NCBI GenBank assembly: GCA_001566295.1
Contig: KQ964273.1
Coordinates: 124,001-188,000, forward strand
Length of the DNA: 64,000 nucleotides
Origin: Microdochium bolleyi
Lineage: Eukaryota > Ascomycota > Sordariomycetes > Xylariales > Microdochiaceae
Direction: 5' to 3'
Both the position numbers and the translations under genes were made by a program. Under the pieces are notes generated by a model. The model ran no database searches. It was not told where the DNA came from and worked only from the letters and a program-made list of their open reading frames with translations. Shown piece by piece: positions 10,732 through 22,177 of this stretch (within the stretch, counting starts at the first letter, position 1; each line of letters starts with the position of its first letter).

Positions 10732-12928
10732 CTACATGTACGTTAGCGGGTGTCTTGAGGCATCTCACAATCTTTTTTGGGTGTGTCTAGCTTTATTTGT
10801 TGGTGTTCTGTGAATTTTCCAATTTTTTTTCTTTCTTTCTTTTTTCCTCACCCCACACCAATGTATTGCGACAGTGGAAGTTATGCTAGCATACGTAGCG
10901 CTATTTTCTCTATCGGCCTTTGCCAGAATTAACATGTTTCAAGGACCCTTATTGTGGTGCTGCAGCATTTTCAAGTTTACACCCCTTTTCATTTATTTCG
11001 TCTGAAACAATCAACTGTGCAGCAGCACCAAGTGGTCCCCCTGTAGTTTTTGCGATAAGCAATGGCACTTCACGTGTCCCTGCTGAACTTCCTACACGCC
11101 TTGATGTTTTCAGCCCTGAAATCACCAGTGATAGCGGTTGGGACCGGATATGAGTGTTGACGTTTCTTGAACTTTGATAGCCAGCAGAGAAGAAGATTTG
11201 TGCCAAATGGCCCGAACAGCAAATTGTCGCCAGCGGAGACAACCTGCAACACTCTCTGACACGCAATGAGACCTGAGTGCCGTCGTGAGTTCACGATGGC
11301 CTAGTAAAGGTGCATGGAAGCGGACAGAGGTCGACTTGGACCAGGTCTGGCTGGATATAGCTTCGTGTTCTTCGATCTCTCACAAGCGCGGAAACATGTA
11401 GCTCACCGCAAATCCAGTGTGAACAGAAAGGCAGAGGCAGAAAGGACCAGTATTATCCTTTACTCATGGACCAATCTCACTGAGTAAACTAAGGTCTTAC
11501 CCGCAGGTGTCGCGGTCCGACATCCGAAATGGTGCGCCGAAAACGCACAGTCTTAACATTAATACGTCCATCGCGGTCGTTTTCTGCATGCCTCGCGAGA
11601 GTGCTCCATAAAGTGTACTTGTGACGCTGCTGAAATCGAAGCTCAGACCGTCATGCTATTTCTTGTGACCGCTTTCTAGATTCGAACACAACCACAAACT
11701 CGAGCCTGGCGTCTAAAGAGCCTGCGAAATTTCTGACACGAGCGTTGCGTTGTCAGGCGTAGAGGGCCAGGCTGACACCTGCATTATGGCTTTGTGTATG
11801 TCGAGGCGGGCTGCGTAAGGAAATCCGCACCGAGCCAAGTGTCATCGGGAGTGGTCGCAAAGCGTTTGTCGAACCAGGCCCATGCCAACCTGTGCGCACT
11901 CTCTGGCAAGCTTCTCTGCCTCAGACTCGGCATGACGAGACTAGCATATGCGGGTACATGATTCAGGCCATGCGTGTGCCGCACGATGTGACCCCTGGTC
12001 AGCATGTTGTTTCGGGGAATTCCAAAGCAAGATGCAGATCCCAGATGTCAACCGGTCCCCGGTCACATGCAGATGGCACTTGGGTGAGCACGCTTCGCAT
12101 CCTGGATCAAGACACTGAGCACATTGGACCCGCGGAGAACTGGTCTTGATACCTGCTTGGGGAGATTATACCACAACTAAATTGCCTGCCACTGGTAAGA
12201 CCGCTCGGCTCTTCCAAGGAGCTCCACAAGAGCAGAGATACACATGTAAGCAGTGTGCAGACTTGACCCGCCCTGGTGCCTGTACAATTGTGGAGGCAGC
12301 GGGAGCTACACCGACGTCAGGCCCTGCTGGGCTGCTTTAAAACGGGCCGCCGTGCGACCGACTATGGCTTCTGGGCGTAACGCATGTCGCGGAGTTAGCT
12401 CGAGTAAAAGCCGGGTGACACTAATCCAGCGCTGCGATCATGACGCGTCTATTATTCTGGCCCTGGCACCGTCGACGGCCCAGCGGGCTTTGTGATAGGA
12501 GAGACCGACGATGTACGGGGCATACACGGACCAAGATATCGGCCGATGGGCAAGATTCTGTGCCCGAGGTGCAAGGTGGGGTAAGCTCCCCGTCGTCGAC
12601 CAGCTCGTGTGTCGCGGGAAGCTTATCTGCACGCTCCTTCTGCTTCGTCTGATGCAGCTCTCCCCCGCTAGCCACGCCCTTGCAAAAAGCACTTTGGGCC
12701 AAAACCGACGTGGGCATCATTTCTCAGCCTCAGCGAGCTCCGCTTCCGGGTCCTCTGGATCCCCGAGTCTGGCCAGGCATGCATGTGATTTAAAGGCAGG
12801 ACAGCGCCAGCAAGACTTCCACGCACCTCGCTCCCACATCTCTCATCACTGCTCCTCGTTGCCTTGAACAGAGCCCCAAGACCACCGTCATCCGGACCAC
12901 CTACCGTACCAACGCTAATATATCCGCC
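10732..12928. other. intergenic, no gene seen
   Basis: About 2.2 kb with only short frames on both strands and no motif. The last few hundred bases are the 5' region of the dienelactone hydrolase gene. Confidence 0.5.
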
Positions 12929-13825
12929 ATGGCCTGCCCCGACTGCTTCCGCGGTGGCGTCACCCTCGAGCACCCCAAGGGCGCCGAGACCAGGATCCAC
13001 GGCCTCGATACATACGTCGCACAACCGCCCTCGGGCACCACACCCAAGGGCGTCATCGTGTACATCGCCGACGCCTTCGGCTGGCGGTTCCCCAACAACC
13101 GCGTGCTGGCGGACCACTACGCCCAGCGCGGGGGGTACCTTGTTTACGTGCCCGACTTCATGGGCGGCGGCGCGATCCCCGCCCACGGCCTGACGCTCAT
13201 GGATGCCGTCATGGCGCCGTCAAAGACGTGGGCCGACACCCTGCTGTGGAAGCCCTGGTATGTGCTGCAGATGCTGCCGTCGATGGCCAGCTTCATGTAC
13301 AGCAACAGGCCGCAGCTGCGCAGGCCGCTCGTGGTCAACTTCCTCACGGCCCTGCGCACCTCCCCGCCGCCGTTCGAGACCACCCGCAAGCTGCGGATCG
13401 GCGCCGCGGGGTTCTGCTGGGGCGGCAAGCACTGCTTCTGGCTCGCGGCCGACGACCCCGCGACCCGCGTGGCCCGGCACGGCGAGCAGGAGACCGAGAA
13501 GCAGCCGCTCATCGACTGCGCCTTCACCGCGCACCCGTCCTTCATCGATGTCCCCGCCGACGTCGAGGCTGTCAAGCTCCCGCTCAGCGTGGCCATTGGG
13601 GACACCGACATGGCCATGAAGTCGCCCCTCATCCAGCAGATGAAGCAGATCCTCGAGGGCAAGCCGGAGGCTGCGAGCGGGCGGTACGAGGCCAACATCA
13701 TCCCTGGGGCGAAGCACGGGTTCGCCGTGAGGAGCCACCCGGATGATGAGCATGAGATGGCGTGCGCGCGCAGGGCCGAGGATCAGGCGATCGCGTGGTT
13801 CGACAAGTGGCTCGCGAGGGAGTAG
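12929..13825 (+). CDS. dienelactone hydrolase family protein
   Basis: An intronless frame of 298 aa in a good start context. The alpha/beta-hydrolase nucleophile motif GFCWGG places the catalytic cysteine at residue 163. An aspartate follows in IGDTDMA (D225 or D227), and the histidine is H263 in GAKHGFA. Cys-Asp-His is the triad that separates dienelactone hydrolases (EC 3.1.1.45-like) from serine esterases. Family members open lactone rings, for example in the lower pathway of chlorocatechol degradation, and many fungal ones act on unknown small esters. There is no signal peptide, so it is probably cytosolic. The substrate is unknown; a detoxification role with the SDR/P450 pair 4-11 kb away is only a suggestion. 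Confidence 0.92.
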   Translation: MACPDCFRGGVTLEHPKGAETRIHGLDTYVAQPPSGTTPKGVIVYIADAFGWRFPNNRVLADHYAQRGGYLVYVPDFMGGGAIPAHGLTLMDAVMAPSKTWADTLLWKPWYVLQMLPSMASFMYSNRPQLRRPLVVNFLTALRTSPPPFETTRKLRIGAAGFCWGGKHCFWLAADDPATRVARHGEQETEKQPLIDCAFTAHPSFIDVPADVEAVKLPLSVAIGDTDMAMKSPLIQQMKQILEGKPEAASGRYEANIIPGAKHGFAVRSHPDDEHEMACARRAEDQAIAWFDKWLARE

Positions 13826-15365
13826 GTGCTGCGGTTTGCAACATTGCAAGGTGGTGTTGTGGCGTTGTCGCCCAGGGAATTGGACGTGCCTCGGATGTCC
13901 AGCGGCGAATCTCATGTAGTTGTCGAAAGGACGGGTTTCTGTTCTAAAGTCAGATTGTCAACATTTTTTCCGATCCAACGAAGAGTACGTCGCGAGGGCA
14001 GGCGTCACCAGCGCCCACGGGAAATGACTGTTGTGTGAGGGTGGCGACCGCACGCGACCGCCTGTGATGGGAGCAATGGCGACTCTTCCTATGTCGCGTC
14101 GTGATCGAACTAGCTTATGCGCATCGCCAGCAACTCGAGGTCGTGCGAGTCAAGGTGGATGCTGAAGAGCCCCGGAATATCAGCGTCGATGGTCACTGTA
14201 ACCATAAACCAGAAGCGACCTCGCTCACGGGCAATCGCATTGCGTAAACATTGCAGACATTCGCAGTCCGAAACCGGAAATAGACCATCCTCGAGAACCG
14301 CGACACGTGTGTCTTATCATGCTACGCGTATGTATGCCCAGGCGGATGATTTCAGATTATCAACGCTTTGTAAGCCTGGCCTGGCTCGCTCTCGCGCACT
14401 AGGCCAATTGCACACTTCGTGTCCGATAGCCAAGCCGGCACTTGCACGACGTCTGTGAAACGAGGACACTGGCATCGATGGTGGTGGTGGTGGCCAAGGG
14501 AGGACGAGCCATGCAGACGCGCGGCCCCTGCGGCTTCCGGCTTGCGGGACACTCGGCTCGACCCGAAAAGTTGCCTGAGTAGGACAACGATGGGGGGATG
14601 ACTCGGATTGTTTTCTTGGGAAATTGCCATAGGGAGATACTCTGCCGGCCGATGTTCCTTGGAAGCCCCTCGAAGCCGGAGTCGCATGGCTGAAACTGGG
14701 GGGCAGTCTTGGGCTGACAAGGGCAGACGAGTCGAGTGCCGACCTGTCCCTGCCCATTGTTCAGTGGAGCGTAAGCTTTCCCAACACAGCCACCGCCATG
14801 CGGAAAAGAGTTGGAGATGGGGCGGCTCTTGGGGGGGGGGGGGAGCTCTGGGGCCGCCATGGCGCGGCCTCTGTCGGACTCTGAAGCCTCTCTCCCAAGG
14901 GGCCGGTCCTCCGTGCCTTAGCATTGGCGGCCAGCAAGGGACATCCCCGCATGCCCAGCGCTTCCCCAAACAGGGCAATGAAACAAGCCGAATCTGGGCA
15001 GTGAAGCCGCCAAGACTTGGGCCCGTGGTGAACCTTCAGAGCCCTTCAGAGCCTCGGGGGCAGTACTGGACGCTGACGCTGACGCACAACGCCTTCAGCC
15101 CTGGCGTCGCGCAGATCGCAGGTAGCCTCACTGCTTGCAAAGCCCAGAGAGCTAGCACGGCTTGTGTTTTAAGCTTGTCTGAGACTTGACCCCTTTGCAT
15201 TTCTATAAGAAGCTGGCTGGCCGGGCGCACTTTGTCGCAAGCCATAACCCTTTGATTCTCAAGCATTCAGCATCGACTCTCACCTCTGCAGTCAACTATC
15301 TCCAATACTGCAAATACAAACAACCACTTACAGCAAGACATCCCCATCACCACTCAACACCCACC
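13826..15365. other. intergenic, promoter side of the first cupredoxin gene
   Basis: No gene is supportable. It contains a run of 13 G at 14831-14843. Confidence 0.5.
15203..15209 (+). promoter_or_regulatory. TATA-like element upstream of the cupredoxin gene
   Basis: CTATAAG about 160 nt upstream of ATG 15366, with no other TATA-like match closer to the gene. Position and sequence fit a core promoter element, but the transcription start is unknown. Confidence 0.4.
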
Positions 15366-16103
15366 ATGCTCTCCAACACCGTCTCCGCGCTCCTGCTGGC
15401 CAGCAGCACCTTGGCCGCGGCCAAGACCATCACAATCCAGGTCGGCCCCTCGCTCAGCTACTCGCCCGAGTCGACCACGGCCGCCGTCGGCGACACCATC
15501 GACTTTGTCTTCAAGGGCCGGACGCACGACGTTGTGCAGGGCGCCTTCGACCGCCCCTGCCAGGCCGTCAACCAGGGCGGCTTCTACTCTGGCTTCTTCC
15601 AGGACGCCTCTTCCAGCGCTGTAAGCAATTGACCCTGCCCTTCCTTTGTCCCCCTCACCTAGAAACGATGCTGATAACGTCTGGAATGCCTGCAGCCCAA
15701 GACCTTCCGCGTCACCGTCAACAGCACCGACCCCATCTGGTACTACTGCTCCGCGACCCAGCACTGCCAGGGCGGCATGGTCGGCGTCATCAACCCCCCG
15801 GCCTCGGGCAACACCATTGCGGCGTACAAGTCGGCGGCTGAGAAGTCGAGCGGCTCGGGCACCCCTGCCGCCGTCTTTGGCGGCACCGTCGTCAACGGCT
15901 CCGGCGGCGGCTCGTCGGCGTCGCCCTCGGGCACCTCTGGTTCTCCGGCCCCTTCAGGAACAGGGTCGGGTACCCCGTCTGGCAGCGCCTCGGGGACCCC
16001 CCGCCCATCGACCACCCCCAACGCGGCTGCCAGCCTGGGCCAGAGGGCCGCGGAGGTTGGTGCGCTGGCTGCCGGACTCGGCGCTGCATACTTGGTGCTT
16101 TAA
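15366..16103 (+). CDS. secreted cupredoxin-domain protein, probably GPI-anchored (copy 1)
   Basis: Two exons, 15366-15620 and 15696-16103, encode 220 aa. Residues 1-19 form a signal peptide. The single cupredoxin domain (about 20-125) keeps all four type-1 copper ligands: His in GRTHDV, then Cys, His and Met in WYYCSATQHCQGGM. A Gly/Ser/Pro/Thr-rich linker leads to a hydrophobic C-terminal tail (AALAAGL-like, ending LVL) of the kind cleaved when a GPI anchor is added. The protein should bind copper at the cell surface or wall; such fungal proteins are often called extracellular serine-rich or blue-copper-like proteins, and their role is not established. A paralogue at 39948-40774 has the same layout and an intron at the matching place. 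Confidence 0.9.
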
Positions 16104-16598
16104 GTGGGGAGCGTCGGAATTGTACATCATCATTATATCTCAGCGCCCCTGTTCTTGTTTGGCGAGTGTTCACTTTTCGGGGGCTAGCGTGCGGGCAGCA
16201 ACCCGCGTGGGAAAGTTCAGGTAGAGGCGGCGAACAGCCATTTGACTTTCAATAAGAATCATCCCAACCACCCGGGTGTATGCAGTAGTGCCTGGTGAGC
16301 ATAGTGTCAAAGTGAACTACTGATGGCCCAACGAACCCCGTGGCCATGACTGCGGAGGACCTGTGGATGCCCCCTGACAGAAATCGGGGAAACCCTCGGG
16401 GTTGAGCTCTCCACAGTGGCCCCCCGGCTTCTTCTCCTCCCCCTGGACCATTTCCCCGTCCCCCATCCCCCGCACTCGACTGCAAGGCCTCGGCTGTTCG
16501 ATGCTATGGATATTAGCTCCAACCTTTCTTTTAGATCATCGATCTAGCTGCACCGCCCCGTCCGTGCAACTCGACACGTCCTACACAATTTGCACACC
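16104..16598. other. intergenic, no gene seen
   Basis: Spacer between two genes in the same orientation. No supportable frame. Confidence 0.5.
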
Positions 16599-18309
16599 AT
16601 GGCGACACCCAGCAACCCCCCGGGGCCCCCGACGGTCGAGTTCTACTACGACGTCGTCTGCCCCTTCGCCTACATCGCCTCCCTGCGCATCTCGTCCGTC
16701 GCGGCCCACACCGGCACCACGATCCTCTGGCGGCCGGTCCTCCTCGGCGGCATCTACCGGGCGACGCAGGCCCAGCAGGGCGCCCACGGCTCCGCCAGCG
16801 ACGTCGCCAACCCGGCCAAGCGCGCATACGGCAGCCGCAGCTTCAACCGCGCGTGCCGCCGCCTGGGCGTGCCCATCAGCTGGCCCGACAAGGACAACCA
16901 CCCGGTCCGCAGCGTCCAGGCCCTGCGCCTACTCTACGCACTGCCGGACGGCGAGGCGAGGGCTGCTGTGTCGCATGCGCTGTACAATGTCTACTGGGTG
17001 CAGGGGCGCGGCAAGGAGGTCCTAGGGAGCCGGGAAGCGCTGCTGCAGGTCGCCAGGGAGGCCCTCTTGGGCCTGACCAAGCGCGGCAAGAGCAACAACA
17101 CTGCCATCACACCCGAGCAGATCGACGAGCTGCTTGTCCCTTCGCTCTTCGACTCCCCCGCTGCAAAAGCCGCCCTCGAAGATAACACAGCCGCGGCAGT
17201 CGCACACGGCGCGCCCGGGGTACCAGGTTTCTGGGTCCCCGACGCGCAATGGACGGGCCCGGGTGGCCCTGACGACCGCCGCAGAGGCCGGTTCTTCTGG
17301 GGCCAGGACCGGATGCACTTCCTCCACGCCACGCTGCTGCAGCTCTCGGCTGCGTACAGCCCGCCCAACAAGCCCCTGCCCAGTCTGCAGTCTCTCCTGC
17401 CACGCTGCCGGCCCATCAAGCCCCTCACCGAACCAGTGCGCCTCGAGTTCTGGTACGACTTCAGCAGCCCCTGGGCCTATCTCGGCTGGTCAGGCCTCGC
17501 GAGACTCCAGCGCCAGTTCGGGAACAATCTGGAAGTCGTCCTGCGCCCGCTGCTCTTGGGCGTTGTGTTCCGCGAGATCGGGTCGCCCATGCTGCCATCC
17601 ACCGCGGCCTCGAAGCAGAAGCGCGAGTGGGGGTCGCTCGACATGGTCGACTGGGTGCGTTTCTGGCGGGCCGTCGACGAGCAGGACGGCCTGCAGGGGA
17701 GCGATGTGAAGCCTGAGCCCGTGAGGTGGCCGGACGTGTTCCCTATTCGGTCGCCAAACTTGCTGAGGTGTGCGATTGCAGACGAAGCTGTTATTCCTAC
17801 ACTTTGTAAGTGACCCCGCTCCCTATCTTCTTCCGTCTTCGTGATACTTGGAGCTTGCCGAGACCTGAGGGAGCGCCGTTGCTCGCGTTAAGCTATGCTA
17901 ACACCCAGCCACAGACCGCGCCTGCTGGGTGCAGAACAAGAACATGTCCGACGACGCCGTGCTCGTGCAGGTCCTCGACGAGGCCGGCTTCGATGGCAAG
18001 GCGCTGCTCGCAAAAGCCAAGACCGCCGACGTCAAACAGCAGCTCGTCGACAACACGAAGGAGGCTATCGACGCCGGTTTCTGCGGCGTGCCGACATATC
18101 GCGTGTTCCGCCGCGACACGGGTTCCTCTTCGTCAGGAGGAAGAGCAGGAGAGAGGAACCATGGGTGGAAACAGTTCGGTGGGTTTGTCTGGGGTCAGGA
18201 TGAGACGGCGCTCGTGCAGGACTTGATCTCGGGATGGGATGAAGAGGGGCCGGCCGGCGAGGTGGCGAAGATTGAGGCTATTGATGTCACTGAGAAGGCC
18301 AGGATGTAA
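16599..18309 (+). CDS. tandem two-domain DsbA-fold protein (FrnE/HCCA isomerase-like)
   Basis: Exons 16599-17805 and 17915-18309 give 533 aa; the 109-nt intron falls inside the codon that restores PTLYRACW. Two thioredoxin-fold domains of the DsbA/2-hydroxychromene-2-carboxylate isomerase/GST-kappa superfamily follow each other. Domain 1 starts at about residue 8 (VEFYYDVVCPFAY). Domain 2 starts at about residue 281 (LEFWYDFSSPWAY). Single-domain members are about 210-230 aa, so this is a fusion or duplication. The active-site position differs: Cys (VCPF) in domain 1, as in FrnE-like oxidoreductases, and Ser (SSPW) in domain 2, as in isomerases and GST-kappa. Both domains keep the cis-Pro region (GVPGF and GVPTY). 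There is no signal peptide. It probably carries out glutathione-dependent isomerisation or conjugation in the cytosol or mitochondrion; the substrate is unknown. Confidence 0.87.
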
Positions 18310-18609
18310 CGAGCCGTTGCCAAGAAATGACTTAGCACACGAGATGTAGATGATAAAAGTGCCGCAACCATGTATTCGTCCTGCTGAAAGACCATACGTT
18401 CGATGACCAGACAGGCCTTGGCGTTTCCAGAAACCGGGTGTGAAGCGGCAGGCGAGCTCACTTACGGTTCTCGAAACCAGATCACCCAGCACCAGTACGC
18501 ACCACTTATCTCGATAATCCCCTTCACTCAATGGACCTCAGCTTCGTGGCCCCAGGCCTGGTCCAAGTCTTTGAGGCGATGCCAGCCCGCTCGACGACGC
18601 ACGACAGAG
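18310..18609. other. convergent spacer, no gene seen
   Basis: 300 nt between two convergent genes; it presumably holds both polyadenylation regions. Confidence 0.5.
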
Positions 18610-20296
18610 CTAGATCACCCCTACACCAGCCACTATGCATGCGGCATAGAAGTAAGCTTCCAACATGGCACCCGCATAGCCCCAGCTGTTGCCACCTCGC
18701 GGGGGCTCCAGTTCCAGCTCAAGCTCATGCTTGTTCTCGTCTTCCGCGACGAGCTGGCCGCCAGATCTGCGTCGCTGGACACGATGTGCTCGGTGCTCGC
18801 CATCTCCAAGCGAGGCAAGCTCAGCTCCCGGAAAGAGCTCAACGATCTCACTGTCCACGGAGACCAGACTGCTGATGCTTGGGCGGCGGGATTGACGCTG
18901 CTGCTGTCGCTGGCGTTCTTCCTGGAAGGACTCGCGAGCGACTTCCATCCAGCTCCTGAGGTTACTCCAGGCTCCCACTGCTACTATGTGCATGTTAATA
19001 TATGACCACCCTCCGAGTATCCTCCGGTGGAGTGGAGTATCGGTCCATCGACTTACCGCTAGATGTCACCGCTTCGGCCTGTTGCCCGCGAGCCGCCTCG
19101 TGGCTGTGGCAGCCCTGTCCGGCAACCGCTTTGCCCGCTACATTGCAGTTCTCTGGGGGCGCCTCTCTCGCTGCGTTGAAGAGAGGAGGAGCGGCGTTAG
19201 CAGGACTGTTGTCATCTCTGACGCCCACCTCTGCCTCCGCGGCCTGCTGCTGCTGCCTCTCTCGATACCCTACGAGCAGGCGATGGACATCCTCAACCTC
19301 CGCCACGCGCTTCTGCAGCTGGAGGAACTCGTTGCGCACCTCGACGAAGTGATCGTACGTGTCGTCCGCGACCCCTTGCAGCCGCGCGCTCAGCTCGTCC
19401 ATGCTGGCGTGCGTCTCGTCGCGGATCATCCACAGACTCTCGCTGAGGGCCTTGAGCCGCGCCTCGGCGTCTAGGGCAGAGCCGATGAGTTCGTCGACGT
19501 CCTGGGCCACGGTGGAGAGGGTCGTCGTCAGGTCCTCGAGCGCAGTGGCGGCAGTAGCGGCGGTGGTTGTATCGTCGTGGTGGCTGTGGACAGGACGAGT
19601 TAGTGATGAGATGGCAGGGGAAGAGTTAATGTGGTCGCTGTCGGTGATGGGGTCGTCGACGTTGGTGAGAGCGTCGACAAAGATGTCCGACGACTCTTCC
19701 GAGATCGCGGACTCGACGTTCGCGCTGTGGGCCGCGGTCGCTGCGTGGTCGAGGTACGTAGGATCGATGGTGCCGCCCTGCCAGAGGACAGGGTTAGTGA
19801 AGTCGTCGAGCATCTGACTGATTGTTGAATCTGCGGGTAAGTTGCCCTCAGGGAGAGCTACAGGCTCGACACTGGCGTTGTAATTATTGTCCGAAGGGGC
19901 TGCATGTGCGGCAAGGGTGTCGATCATATGGTCGATTGTTGACCCGGCAGACAAGAAGCCTTCGAAGGGGTCCTCGGCGTGATAATTGTCTGTCCGGAGA
20001 AGTGGCTCGATTTCATCGAAAGCTGGGTGGTAGGATGCCTCGCTTGTTTCGCTCGCGCCGCCAGCTGCATCGTCGATGGGTTGGTACTGGTAGCCGCCGT
20101 ATGTCAGATCGGGGGAAAGCGACTGAAAAGGAGATGAAGCGGGCGTCGAGACATCGTCAAATAATGCACCCAAGAACGCCAGGCACGAGTGCCGACGAGG
20201 CCGCCGTAGTCCTGCAGGCTCATCGCCGTCCGGAATGCCAGGCATTGACATTATGCCCCGAAGGGGCGATTCCAGAGGGCCATAGTCTTCCGCCAT
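18610..20296 (-). CDS. coiled-coil protein with C-terminal membrane anchor, unrecognised
   Basis: Exon 1 is 20296-19057 and exon 2 is 18983-18610; the intron 19056-18984 (73 nt) has a GTAAGT donor and CACATAG acceptor. The splice joins two long frames exactly in phase and gives 537 aa. Unspliced, the first frame would stop at 18995 after 433 aa. The N-terminal half is acidic, low-complexity and rich in Asp, Ser, Thr and Ala. Residues about 255-360 form a heptad-like coiled coil. A second charged Gln/Arg-rich helix lies in exon 2, and the last 20 residues form a single hydrophobic segment with almost nothing after it, the pattern of a tail-anchored protein of ER, mitochondrial or other cytosol-facing membranes. 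I do not recognise the family. The second exon adds the only membrane segment, which supports the splice. Confidence 0.68.
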
Positions 20297-22177
20297 GTTG
20301 TCTTTGGTAAGTTATATGACAGACTAGAGTCCTTGTGTCCCTTTCGAGTGCTTCTCTGGGCAGCACCACCACTAGATTGCGTAGATCTTTGGCGGATGAC
20401 TTTATGAGGTGAGTTTGCGTAGAGGCACAACCGTTCTCGAAGAATTTTTAAAATGTGTAGAATTCTTATCAGGTTGCTTTGCCTTGAATATGCCTCAAGA
20501 TCTTGATGCCTCATTGAACCTCTCGTTTATAAGCCAGCACTGGGACAACGAAGTGCCAGAGTTTCATATGTGACCCTCGTTTGTATCACCCATCGTGAAT
20601 TGTTTGGCGGTGATTGACAGACACCATACGCAAACAATAACGAAGGGCAAAATACAACAGGCTAGATGTGGTAGGCAGTACATAGTCTGTGTTTTACTCT
20701 AGACACTTCCCGAACACAGAGACATTACCAAAGGATAAGCTTGCCTCGATACCCGGTCTCCTGCCATTGCTGCGTCAATGCCTGTGTGAGGTGAAGAACA
20801 AAACTGTGTTGCGAATGAAAAAGTGATGGCGAACTGAACGTCCCGGCAGCACTGCAATGAAGCGGCCTACCTGGTAGAACGTGCCATTGGGCTGTTCAAC
20901 TTGACGAAGTCAGCCTGAGGCACACTGCCCTCTCTGCTGAACATGATCTACAGCTCCCGTGAGCGTTCCTCTCATTTTGCCCATATACGTCATAGACAAG
21001 GACATCTGTAACTTAACAGCAGGTTTGGTCAACATTCTGGGAATCAGGCGATCCCGCCATGGACATTGCTCAGGACGAAGCCGTTGTTGATGCCGCAGTC
21101 ACCGCCGAGGATGGGCAGACCATCTGGTGGTCGCTGCCAAGCAGATCCAGAATGGCGAGCACGGGCGAATAAGGCAACACCATCGATGCACTGCGCGCAA
21201 ATGGCAAGAGGTTTCGAGCCCGGAATACGCGTGCTATTCTGGCCTCCTGGCCCGGATGATCTCGCGTGTCCACCGCCGGCACGTTCTGGGCGACGTGAGG
21301 AACTGAGAGGAGTTTGCCAAGGAACACGAGTCGTGGTGGTACCACCCAATAGTCAGATATCTACATCAATAGGCGGCAGAGAAGTCTCGAGACAGCTCCC
21401 ATTCCGTGGTACTTGAAAGCTCGACACCAAGCACTACCACGATGGAATGATAGTCGGAAGGACCACGTTTTCAGAAGTATATCGACTTCCAGCATACACC
21501 ATGGTTGGTGATCTGGGCAATACCGCAGCCACTGAAGACTGGAAGTTCTGCCATTCCGCGTCCATAAAGTATCGTAACGGGCAGCTTGACGACCATCTGC
21601 AGTAGCTTGACAATTCCTCACTCTGGGCTCGTGCTGCATATCCCATTAGATATTAGATTGCCTACTACTCTTCCATAATCAAATGCGCATTCAAGTTATG
21701 ACGTTGTTGCTTAGAAGCCCTTAGACAGTGCATCTCACATAGCCAAAGGCCAAGAATGCAAAGCATGCGCGATTACGGAAAGTGCACTTTGATCATGGAG
21801 GTGTGGACCATTTGCCAACATCTCGAGCCTCGCATTGGCTCTGTCTGCGTCAGAGCTGAGCATGATCCCTGCCGTGTAAATCTTGGCATCCGCGCCGCCA
21901 GCCGGGAATCCTGCATGTACTAAAGACATCACAGCCACAATGGGCGAGACGAAGATCGCCGTGCCGATCTACATCACTGTCCGCCCGGCTCCTGAGGAGA
22001 GCAGGTTGATTCCTTCTCCCTGACTCTCTTGCCGACTCTTCAATCAAGCCTGCACAGCCGACGGCCACAATTCAGCACGTTATCGTCAACATGGGGTCTC
22101 TGTGATCCCGAAGTTCTACTGCTGTTTAGCAAAGTGGCAACAGATCAGCATACCTCAGGGAATCCGCATCCTCCGAC
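20297..22177. other. intergenic, no gene seen
   Basis: About 1.9 kb between divergent genes. Overlapping frames at 21044-21416 and 21735-22068 on both strands look coding-like in places but cannot be joined and match no family I know; they may be old relics. Confidence 0.45.

Noticed and set aside
14831..14843. Run of 13 G (and 12 C at 58037-58048)
   Set aside because: Homopolymer tracts common in intergenic DNA; also prone to sequencing error. A G-quadruplex role cannot be argued from a single run.
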